A stretch of 11,010 bases of DNA from Trichodesmium sp. MAG_R04 (GTDB lineage: Bacteria; Cyanobacteriota; Cyanobacteriia; Cyanobacteriales; Microcoleaceae), in contig JAKQYG010000094.1 in the NCBI GenBank assembly GCA_023356515.1, forward strand, positions 1-11,010, written 5' to 3'. The translations under genes were made by a program, and so were the position numbers. The notes under the pieces are model-generated. The model made no database searches, was not told where the DNA came from, and saw nothing but the letters and a program-made list of their open reading frames with translations. Position 1 is the first letter of the stretch, and every line of letters begins with the position of its first letter. Below are positions 1-6,184 of this stretch, piece by piece.

Positions 1-33
1 TTGAACTTGGGAGGTAGCGATCGCCAATTCACT
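1..33 (+). repeat. Left arm of 33-bp inverted repeat with HIP1 core
   Basis: The first 33 bases are the reverse complement of 755-787 with one mismatch (base 6, c against t). The arm contains HIP1 (GCGATCGC) at 17-24. Because the window begins at the first base of the arm, the repeat may continue upstream. The two arms enclose 721 bp with no convincing gene. It could be the terminal repeat of a non-autonomous element or two inverted copies of a dispersed HIP1-containing repeat; the sequence alone does not decide. Confidence 0.8.
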
Positions 34-623
34 CTTATTCACCCAGGGCAAACCCATCTAAATCATGGCAGTTTCTACCGTTCAGGCTTGTAGTAGTAAT
101 GAGTATAAATGCTCAAAAGCCTGGCTCCTTACCCTGTCAAAACTTTAAAACAAGATGTGTTTGGCCTGCACTACACCCCAACATTTCTCAATATAGTAAG
201 TATTTTTTATTAGTTTGGTTATTGAGTATTTTTCTCTTTAATGAGATGCTTTCTTGATGGTTTTTCTAGTTTATAAGTCCCTTAATTTTAGTGAAACATG
301 TATTCTACCGAATTTGGCTGCAATGCTAGACAATTTTTTGCTCTCTGGTCCTCCTCTGAAAAAACCCTGAGATAAGTCCATAATGAATAAAGCCAATAAA
401 AATAGGGGTTTAACAGAAAGTCAGGACATGGAACTGGCAACGGTTAAGGTTTCCATCACCCCCGAGACACAGAAGAGAAAAAAATCTCAGAAATCAGATT
501 TGGGGGATATAGAAAAGGTGTTTTGGCAGGATATGGGATACGGGGGATATGGGTCTATTATTTATTTTTCTTGATCATTACTAACCCTTTTTTATCATAT
601 TTTTAACTATTTATAAAACTTTT
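34..623. other. Noncoding AT-rich interval inside the inverted repeat
   Basis: I see no convincing gene here. A 63-codon frame opens at an ATG at 383 and ends at 574. It has no clear Shine-Dalgarno sequence, its product (MNKANKNRGL...) has no recognisable domain, and its end is low-complexity DNA with repeated 'ggatat' units around 505-552, so I regard it as chance. A 7-bp inverted repeat (83-89 against 117-123) is the only small hairpin I noted. Confidence 0.5.
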
Positions 624-633
624 TAAATAAATT

Positions 634-721
634 AGGACTTACGCAAAGGCACTAATTATAGTGTAAATATTGGACAGGATTATCAAAAATACACCACATA
701 TAGAAACAATACGTAAGTCCT
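634..721. mobile_element. 88-bp MITE-like element, copy 1
   Basis: The segment is bounded by a perfect 10-bp terminal inverted repeat (AGGACTTACG at 634-643 and CGTAAGTCCT at 712-721). A 9-bp direct repeat TAAATAAAT flanks it (624-632 and 723-731), consistent with a target duplication, though simple AT-rich sequence could give this by chance. It has no coding capacity. A second segment of exactly the same length at 2725-2812 shares the ends and internal blocks, for example CCACATATAG against CCATATATAG at the same offset. A non-autonomous element moved by a transposase elsewhere is the simplest reading. It sits inside the 33-bp inverted repeat and so probably inserted there later. Confidence 0.72.
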
Positions 722-754
722 GTAAATAAATAATCAACTCAGATGGTGGAGAAA

Positions 755-787
755 AGTGAATTGGCGATCGCTACCTCCCAAATTCAA
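755..787 (-). repeat. Right arm of 33-bp inverted repeat with HIP1 core
   Basis: Reverse complement of 1-33 at 32 of 33 positions, with HIP1 at 764-771. The right boundary is sharp: homology to the left arm cannot be followed beyond 787 because the window starts at the corresponding base. Confidence 0.8.
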
Positions 788-1120
788 TATGCTTTCTTTT
801 TAAATTGAATTATTATTCAACTTATTGTCTCAAATGATTACTGTATCATCCATTAAGCTTACTTGTTACCCCGTGAGGTCTTAAAGTTTCGACTACACTA
901 AAGAGTAATTGACTATCTAGAGTTGGAGTTATATTATATGATTAAAGCTTGCAATAATGCTTTAGCTATAAGGTAGATATTTCAAAGACTAAAGCCCTAC
1001 TGCAAACCATTACTTTTTGAGCACTAATTATCAGGAAATGAAATTAGACCAAGTGCTATAGCCGTTCTACTGAACATACCCAAACTTGTAGATTTTTAAA
1101 TCGGCTGGTTCTTGCTGGGT
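788..1120. other. Intergenic stretch without recognised gene
   Basis: AT-rich DNA with stops in all frames I followed. The only structure noted is a 6-bp stem with a 10-base loop around 943-964 (TAAAGC ... GCTTTA). I see no tRNA, promoter or repeat that I can defend. The last 20 bases (1101-1120, minus strand) would be the guide segment if the adjacent omega-RNA-like sequence were active. Confidence 0.5.
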
Positions 1121-1232
1121 TTGACATCCTCCCCAGCCTAAAGGCAAGGAAATTAATACCGAGCCTTAGCCCCTCGGCGGGTTGACATTTCACAGACTGC
1201 TGCTACTTTGGCAGTAGTCTTATACTGGCCTC
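1121..1232 (-). ncRNA. Omega-RNA (reRNA)-like 3' end of tnpB element
   Basis: In tnpB-type transposons the 3' end of tnpB and the right end encode the omega-RNA that guides the TnpB nuclease; its guide lies just outside the element. On the minus strand three hairpins can be read in order. The first is 1220-1211 / 1203-1194 (nine of ten pairs). The second is 1177-1173 / 1163-1159 (CCGAG/CTCGG). The terminal one is 1152-1143 / 1138-1129 with loop UUUA; with G-U pairs it keeps nine of ten pairs as RNA, although several are mismatches on the other strand. The sequence ends in GATGTCAA at 1121, so the guide would begin at 1120 and run downward. Whether it is transcribed is unknown, and no tnpB is in the window. 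Confidence 0.5.
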
Positions 1233-1287
1233 AATGTCCGTTTTTTATCTCTGATTGCCCACCTGCGACCAATATATTTCTTGTGAA
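1231..1287 (-). pseudogene. TnpB C-terminal remnant
   Basis: The minus-strand frame 1287 to 1231 reads FTRNILVAGGQSEIKNGH and then TGA. NIL-x-AG followed by a short polar tail resembles the extreme C terminus of TnpB (OrfB) proteins of IS605/IS1341-type elements. The codon directly upstream is TAG, so the frame does not continue: the deletion junction with left-end DNA lies near 1287. All catalytic residues and the zinc finger are missing. The match is short and recognised by eye, so the call depends on its position between two plausible transposon ends. Confidence 0.5.
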
Positions 1288-1328
1288 CTAAAAAGCATGA
1301 TAATATAACCAGTGAAAAAAAATCCACT

Positions 1329-1350
1329 AAAAAGTCGCCCTAGAAGGGTG
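1329..1350 (-). terminator. Hairpin plus T-tract after the IolE-like gene
   Basis: On the minus strand, 20 bases after the TGA stop of the IolE-like gene, a 6-bp stem (1350-1345 / 1341-1336) is followed by ACTTTTT and, a little later, a run of eight T. This fits a weak intrinsic terminator. The same hairpin is the left-end structure of the IS605-type relic, so the transposon appears to have supplied the gene's 3' end. Confidence 0.4.
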
Positions 1351-1369
1351 AGGCTTTCAACCCAATTTT

Positions 1370-2557
1370 TCAGTAATTAAAAAACTGGTTCAGATAACGT
1401 CCGGCTGTCTGAGCATAGTCTAAAGGCTCACAGGGCGGCTCTAAAGGAGTAACCGCCGGAACAAAAGGACAAGGACAAAATTCTTCGTTTCTGGGGTCTT
1501 GCTCTGCCTCTACCATTAACCATCCCTCATAATTGACATCGGATAGTTTCTTTAAAATGGCATCAAAGTCAAGAACTCCATTTTTATCTCCAGGCACAGT
1601 AAATACCCCAGAGCGAATGGAATCTAGAAAGCTCATAGGTTTTGTCTGATCATGAGATTCTAATACATCATCTAATACATCTTGACGAATATTTTTCAGG
1701 TGAACGTGCTTGATGCGCGGACCATACTCTTCGATCAGATCTAAAATCTGGTCTTGGGAAGCCCCTGCATAGTAAAGATGCCCAGTATCAATGAGTAACT
1801 TTACATCATCATTAGTATTTTTCATGAGTCTATGAATATCATCAATGGTTTCTACTCCTGTTCCCACATGAGGATGATAACATAACATCATGTTATTCTC
1901 AGATGCTTTTTTTCCTAAGTCATTTAATCCATCTGTTAATTGCTTCCATTCCTGAGTGTTGAAAATAGGTCGACTATTTAGGGGATCGATGGGTTGTTGA
2001 TGGACAGCACCTCCAAGTTCTGCAATGACAATCACATTACTATCAAAATTCTGCATAAATTCCATCTGCTCATTGAAGATCTCTTTGCTCTCTTGTTCGT
2101 TTCCAATGGTGAAGTAAGTCCCAACCCAGGGTTCAGAAATCGTTAAACCCCGAACCTCTAAGTCCCTTTTTAATCCTTCTACTGAAGAGGGAAATTTAGG
2201 GGCTCCTTGGAGACCTTTAAACCCTGATAGAGCGATTTCACTAATAATCTGTTTATAGGAGATAGGAGGATTGAGATCAATAGTAAGATCGTCGCTGTTA
2301 CTCCAACCTGTAGGAGTAATTCCTAAACGGACTCTTTCAGGATCAAAAATAGGTAATGGAGCAGACTTTTCACAATAACAGGTACACGTACATCTTGCCT
2401 CAGCATGAGCCGGAAGTGAGATGGTTATTCCCAGGATCATAACTATAAGGAGGGAAATTAATAAACGACTGATTGGTTTACCAAAAGATTGTAGACCTTT
2501 GATGAAATTTTCAGCCATTTGTCTTGGATGTTTGATCTTTTCTGTCATTTGCGTCAC
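1370..2557 (-). CDS. Exported IolE-like sugar isomerase/dehydratase-fold protein
   Basis: The protein (395 residues) resembles myo-inosose dehydratase IolE and the wider xylose-isomerase-like TIM-barrel family. Visible matches are RLGITPTGW (77-85), YHPHVGTGV (227-235), LLIDTGHLYYAGA (254-266), IKHVHLKNIR (282-291), GVFTVPGD (317-324) and GWLMVEAEQDP (345-355). Likely metal ligands are E180, D257, H284 or H286, and E350. Unlike cytoplasmic IolE it has a hydrophobic segment (about 31-48) ending in AHA-EA, a plausible signal peptidase site after A52, giving periplasmic or thylakoid-lumen location. The mature N terminus carries CTCTCYC (56-62), and between the barrel end and PLDYA there is an insertion with cysteines 361, 363 and 376. 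The first start in the frame is GTG at 2557; ATG at 2548 or 2518 are alternatives that keep the signal peptide, and none has a clear Shine-Dalgarno sequence. No inositol catabolism genes are adjacent, so the substrate is unknown. Confidence 0.82.
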   Translation of the reverse strand: MTQMTEKIKHPRQMAENFIKGLQSFGKPISRLLISLLIVMILGITISLPAHAEARCTCTCYCEKSAPLPIFDPERVRLGITPTGWSNSDDLTIDLNPPISYKQIISEIALSGFKGLQGAPKFPSSVEGLKRDLEVRGLTISEPWVGTYFTIGNEQESKEIFNEQMEFMQNFDSNVIVIAELGGAVHQQPIDPLNSRPIFNTQEWKQLTDGLNDLGKKASENNMMLCYHPHVGTGVETIDDIHRLMKNTNDDVKLLIDTGHLYYAGASQDQILDLIEEYGPRIKHVHLKNIRQDVLDDVLESHDQTKPMSFLDSIRSGVFTVPGDKNGVLDFDAILKKLSDVNYEGWLMVEAEQDPRNEEFCPCPFVPAVTPLEPPCEPLDYAQTAGRYLNQFFNY

Positions 2558-2581
2558 AAATACTGCATGTTTTCTTTACTT

Positions 2582-2593
2582 CGTAAGTCCTGA
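2582..2593 (-). repeat. Solo MITE end
   Basis: CGTAAGTCCTGA is identical to the terminal repeat of the 88-bp element (right end of copy 1) extended by GA as in copy 2. No partner end is found at the expected distance of about 88 bases on either side, so this is an eroded remnant or a coincidental match. It lies in the presumed 5' leader of the IolE-like gene, 25-36 bases upstream of its GTG. Confidence 0.4.
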
Positions 2594-2598
2594 TTTAT

Positions 2599-2622
2599 AT
2601 TAGCTAGTGGATTATAGCTAAT
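2599..2622 (-). promoter_or_regulatory. Candidate -10 box inside 8-bp inverted repeat
   Basis: ATTAGCTA (2599-2606) and TAGCTAAT (2615-2622) form a perfect 8-bp inverted repeat with an 8-base gap. On the minus strand a consensus TATAAT (2616-2611) sits inside it, about 54 bases before the GTG start of the IolE-like gene. No good -35 hexamer is present at 16-18 bases, so either a regulator assists or the match is chance. An operator overlapping the -10 box would suit repression, but no regulator is identified. Confidence 0.33.
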
Positions 2623-2724
2623 GAATTAAGAGTAAATAATTGAGAACTTAAATGTCAAGTAATTCTTGTTAAAATTATTATTAATTTTTTTTAAGATGTA
2701 GAGGGCTAATGCAAGGAAACTATC

Positions 2725-2812
2725 AGGACTCACATAACAGCAGCAATTGTGGTGGCAAAATATAGAAAATGACAAAAATTTGCACCATATATAGCGATCC
2801 TGCGTAATTCCT
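2725..2812. mobile_element. 88-bp MITE-like element, copy 2 (degraded)
   Basis: The same length as copy 1 at 634-721 and alignable without gaps. Bases 1-10 match at 8 of 10, 21-30 at 8 of 10, 61-70 at 9 of 10 and the last 8 at 7 of 8, while the middle has diverged. The ends, AGGACTCACA and TGCGTAATTCCT, are imperfect inverted repeats, extended by TC/GA outside. No clear target duplication remains, so this copy is probably older than copy 1. Confidence 0.6.
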
Positions 2813-3550
2813 GAACCTATTAATTTTCTGGCTTATTCGGTGTCTTTTGTATTTATTTTTACCACCTTTTATAAATGAGGATCTTAGCTCTTAATTAGTT
2901 TGTCAATATGCTACCCCAACCGACATATTCTGGTAATATCCCGATTCCCTATATCAATAAACTTTTCTCCATCAAATCCCGTTAAAAAACTCCGAACACC
3001 ATAACATAAAATTTGACAAAAAAAGAGAAGTAATGTATTTACCATTAAATGCATTTTTCGGAAGAGTAAATGTATTTATGACAATTTTACATTATTAGTC
3101 AAAAATACAGAGATTTTGGCTTAAAGGCACTTATGCACTTATGAGTATCTCAGAAGTTTTATACTTATGAAGTAAAAACCGCTCACCTAGATGTGATTTA
3201 GGCCTAATTCTCCCCCCACCCCCAAATCTTTCAATCATCCCACTCCATAAAAGGGTTTTACGAGTTATTTATAATGGATAGCCAAAAAGGCAGTGTCATT
3301 TCATTTTTATGAAAAATAGAGGAGCACAGAGGGAGAGAAGGAGAAATTTAATCCAAAAATAGTAATTTGGACTTATTTTTAACAATCTGATATCTTGTAA
3401 TTGTGAAATTAGGAAATCATCTCATTCTTAATTCTTCCCTTAGAAAAGAAGAATGATTTTCCAATAATTTGCATCTTCAAATATCTAACTTTCACAGTTA
3501 ATTACTCCTGAAAGTATTATCCTACAATAATATGAGGATATAGATATTTT
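2813..3550. other. Long noncoding stretch with small hairpins
   Basis: No frame of useful length is present. Structures seen are an AT hairpin at 3032-3041 / 3046-3055 (10 pairs counting one G-T, loop CCAT) and a longer imperfect inverted repeat at 3412-3462 built from GGAAATCAT and ATGATTTTCC with an interrupted stem. There is also a purine-rich stretch at about 3308-3350 and a C-rich stretch at 3211-3226. A tiny 21-codon frame from ATG 3031 is not convincing. The last ~50 bases should hold the promoter of the membrane-protein gene, but I cannot pick one out. Confidence 0.45.
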
Positions 3551-4261
3551 TTGTGCTGTAACCATTTAATTTCTATGTTCATCCGAAAAATTAGTATATA
3601 TTTTGTTTTTTTTCTTAAACTTTCCATTTACATATTTTGTACTTCATTTATTTTGAGCATAATAGTTTCAGCAAAAATAATCTCTGTTCAATTAGCTGAC
3701 AATTTTCTATACAATTTAATAGTCTTTGGTGATTTTTTAAGAGGAATAGAAATAGTTGAACTTTTCAATATTATTGCTTTTGCAGTAGTTGGAATGGGTT
3801 TTGGTTTAGCAACCGTTTTTTTACCTAAATACTTGGGTCGTTATGTCAGCACAATTTTATTAATAATTTTAGTTCCAATAATCTTTATCACAACTCAAAT
3901 AGTGAGATATGATATCTGGGTAGAACAAATAGCGAAGAATGAAAAATTATCATTTAATCAAGCCAAATTGCTCATTAATTCATTTTTAAATCAAAGAGTA
4001 GGAAATGATGGTATATATGGTTTCTATCTATATACTGCTAAATTTCCGGTTCTTCCTCAGAAAAAATCACATATTAACAGTTTAGATAGATTAGAGAATA
4101 AAATTAATTCTAATTTTGTAAGGTTAATTGGAGTTCCTCCGGGAATAATTTACTGGACTATGAGCGTATGTTTTTGGATAATTAGAATCTTTTACTTTAT
4201 AATAGTAGTAATAACTACAATTTTTCACTTTAGAGAAGGTTTAAGAATTGTTAATTGTTAA
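3551..4261 (+). CDS. Unrecognised multi-pass membrane protein
   Basis: I do not recognise the family. The 236-residue product has about four hydrophobic segments (roughly 17-43, 69-92, 99-117 and 199-226) and a hydrophilic stretch between the third and fourth (about 118-190) containing YGFYLYTAKFPVLPQ. It ends in a short basic tail. The first start is TTG at 3551, with a GAGG about 13 bases upstream. ATG at 3575 would give 228 residues without changing the first membrane segment and is equally possible. The gene faces the GTPase gene at 4371 with a 109-bp gap, so it is not in its operon. Both products being membrane-linked makes a shared role possible but unproven. Base composition is like that of its AT-rich neighbours. 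Confidence 0.6.
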   Translation: MCCNHLISMFIRKISIYFVFFLKLSIYIFCTSFILSIIVSAKIISVQLADNFLYNLIVFGDFLRGIEIVELFNIIAFAVVGMGFGLATVFLPKYLGRYVSTILLIILVPIIFITTQIVRYDIWVEQIAKNEKLSFNQAKLLINSFLNQRVGNDGIYGFYLYTAKFPVLPQKKSHINSLDRLENKINSNFVRLIGVPPGIIYWTMSVCFWIIRIFYFIIVVITTIFHFREGLRIVNC

Positions 4262-4370
4262 ATAATAACTTCTCATTGAAGATACAAATTATTTACACAT
4301 TTAGTTATTGACTATAATAATATTATTACTATAGATACTAACTTCTCCCTCATTTCTTCCTTCTTACTTC

Positions 4371-5771
4371 TTACTTATTCAATAATTCCTGTTGTAAACG
4401 ATAAATTATCGTATCAGGTTCCATCTGACTTAAAATATCCTGAATAACAACATCTTGACCTAAATATCCCCAAGTACAACCACTTTCCAAATAAATTTTA
4501 GTAGCACTACCAATAGCATAAGTTCCATAAGCAGCTATAGAAGCTTGAGTAATAGCAACTCCTGTATAAGAAATAATATCCACCTTTCCTAAGCCTAATA
4601 ATAAACTACTTCCTAAATCACCCAATAATATACCACCAGTACTAAAAATAATTGTTTTCCAAAGTTTGCCTGCTTCATAGCTAGTCATCGGCAAGTTATA
4701 AAGACGAGACAAAGAGCGAATTAACGCTAAATCTATTACTGTTGTTCCAACTACATCAATAATAACAATAGGATTAAGAGCAATAGCTAAAGCTTTATAT
4801 TTAGCAAAATCCCAGATTAAATCATCAGCCTCATTTTCCTTAACCTTAACAGTTTTATGAGCAATACTTACCTCAGCTTCTCTAGCTTGAAGTAACGCAT
4901 TTAAAGCTAAAAGCGATCGCCCTTCTCTCTCTAAAATAGTAATTATTTTCTGTCGCAACTCATCTATTTGAGGAGATGGAGTTTCCCACTCATTAGTCAC
5001 CTTACCATCGGGCCATTCAATTCTGAGAGGTATAGGGTTCGGTTCAGCTGCGACCATTACTACTTCTAAAGAGGAATAAATATCTTCTAATTCTCCTGAC
5101 CGATGAACAGGAATTTTTTGTAAATTTTGATAAATTTCTTCTCGTTCCGTTTCTGAATATAAATCTATTTTATTAAATACTAAAATCAGCGGCTTTTGAG
5201 CTTTTCGCAACTCAAATAAAGCATCATACTCAGTCCGAGTAATATCCCCAGAAATAATAAATAAAATTAAATCAGCTTGGCGAGTAACTTCCTTTGCCAT
5301 TTTTCCACGAGATTGACCCGCTACTTCATCTAATCCAGGAGTATCTATTAAGTCTACTTTTACTACTTCTTGTTGATGGGAATTAACAAAAATATTAGGA
5401 GTCCATCTAATCGAACGAGGCCATTGAGTTACACCATTGAGAGGCCCTGTTTCTAATATTTTCTCACCTAATAAAGCATTTAATACTGCTGACTTACCGC
5501 GACTAACCAGACCAAAAACAGCTATTTGAATTACTCCTTGGTCAAGTTTATCAAGATTTGATTTTAATAAGTCTAATTGAGTTTTGATAGTAGATGATAA
5601 TTCAGGGTTAGTTATTTTTTGTGACGTATTTTTCCAGAGGGAATATCTACTCAAAGCTTTTCGTAAACTTCCTCTCGCTCGCTTCCAATGAAGTTGACTT
5701 TGTTTACGATAACTTTCTATTGATTGAGAATTTTCTGTAATTATTTCTGGGTCAATATTTGAGTTATTCAA
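4371..5771 (-). CDS. Era/dynamin-like GTPase with C-terminal DUF697-type membrane region
   Basis: The 466-residue protein has all GTPase motifs in order: G1 GLVSRGKS (87-94), a probable G2 threonine in GVTQW (113-117), G3 DTPG (143-146), G4 NKID (200-203) and a G5-like VAAEP (240-244). A short hairpin-like segment (PNPIPLRIEWPDG, 245-257) and a helical linker follow. Then comes a hydrophobic region (about 326-430) rich in Gly, Ala and Ile, which resembles the DUF697/YcjF-type domain and should bind or cross the membrane. Residues 1-80 are charged and helical. No methionine occurs before residue 158, so the start is TTG at 5771, supported by AAGG 11 bases upstream. HIP1 lies inside the gene at 4913-4920. 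The cellular process is unknown; a membrane-remodelling or stress role is an inference from the fold. Confidence 0.85.
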   Translation of the reverse strand: MNNSNIDPEIITENSQSIESYRKQSQLHWKRARGSLRKALSRYSLWKNTSQKITNPELSSTIKTQLDLLKSNLDKLDQGVIQIAVFGLVSRGKSAVLNALLGEKILETGPLNGVTQWPRSIRWTPNIFVNSHQQEVVKVDLIDTPGLDEVAGQSRGKMAKEVTRQADLILFIISGDITRTEYDALFELRKAQKPLILVFNKIDLYSETEREEIYQNLQKIPVHRSGELEDIYSSLEVVMVAAEPNPIPLRIEWPDGKVTNEWETPSPQIDELRQKIITILEREGRSLLALNALLQAREAEVSIAHKTVKVKENEADDLIWDFAKYKALAIALNPIVIIDVVGTTVIDLALIRSLSRLYNLPMTSYEAGKLWKTIIFSTGGILLGDLGSSLLLGLGKVDIISYTGVAITQASIAAYGTYAIGSATKIYLESGCTWGYLGQDVVIQDILSQMEPDTIIYRLQQELLNK

Positions 5772-6184
5772 TACTAGACTTACCTTAGATAATTTAGTAG
5801 TTATATAGGAATGAAATAATCATATTTTTTTCTTTACCTTGTCTTACCCTGGTGTCAAAACTGGTTAATCTATTGAAGTTAAATCCCAAGCTCTAGACTA
5901 GCTATATAAAGTTGAATGTTTTTTAGGAAATGCTCAAATTTTTACTAGGATAAGCCGATTTAACTTCTTAGTATAAATTGTATTTGGCAAAACTACAACA
6001 ATTTTTAAGTATAATGCTATCTTTTGTCGCGCGGAATATAGATTAAATACTACTTAATAAGGGACTCCTGCTTCCTTCCACTGTTGATATGAACCTTATT
6101 CTAGCTTGGGAAAACCGAAAACAAAACCACTATAATATTAGGTTTTCCCCCAATAAGCACAAATATCTATTTTCTATTGTCATA
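5772..6184. other. Intergenic gap between the two GTPase genes
   Basis: 413 bases without a credible gene. The only clear structure is a perfect 9-bp inverted repeat, GGGAAAACC (6108-6116) and GGTTTTCCC (6141-6149), enclosing 24 bases, lying 36-77 bases beyond the 3' end of the second GTPase gene. It lacks a following T-run on the minus strand, so it is not a standard terminator and may instead protect the mRNA end. The promoter of the 4371-5771 gene must lie here or upstream. The gap argues against tight co-transcription of the GTPase genes. Confidence 0.45.
5783..5786 (-). promoter_or_regulatory. Ribosome binding site supporting TTG start
   Basis: AAGG on the minus strand lies 11 bases before the TTG at 5771. 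The upstream frame stays open for some distance but offers no ATG, GTG or other TTG that I can see, so this site decides the start. Confidence 0.4.

Larger units (their letters stand above)
1121..1361 (-). mobile_element. Internally deleted IS200/IS605-type element
   Basis: Read on the minus strand, the segment starts near 1361 with TTGA followed by AAAG and a small hairpin (1336-1341 / 1345-1350), like the left end of an IS200/IS605-family transposon. It ends near 1121 with a hairpin and GGGGAGGATGTCAA, a right end typical of tnpB-carrying members of this family. Between the ends there are only ~75 bases of left-end DNA, the last 18 codons of a tnpB-like frame, and ~110 bases of structured 3' sequence. 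No tnpA and no body of tnpB are present, so it cannot move by itself. These elements have no terminal inverted repeats and make no target duplication, so the outer limits are uncertain by a few bases. Family assignment is from remembered motifs, not a search. Confidence 0.62.

Noticed and set aside
383..574. 63-codon plus-strand frame
   Set aside because: No Shine-Dalgarno sequence, no recognisable domain, and low-complexity GGATAT-rich 3' half; probably chance in AT-rich DNA.
2421..2603. 60-codon plus-strand frame opposite the IolE-like gene's 5' end
   Set aside because: It is antisense to the signal-peptide region; its hydrophobicity mirrors the other strand.
3211..3226. C-rich tract considered as a G-quadruplex on the minus strand
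   Set aside because: Only two long G-runs are present, too few for an intramolecular quadruplex.
4315..4328. 14-bp palindrome TAATAATATTATTA between convergent genes
   Set aside because: Pure A/T palindromes of this size are expected in such DNA; too weak for a bidirectional terminator.
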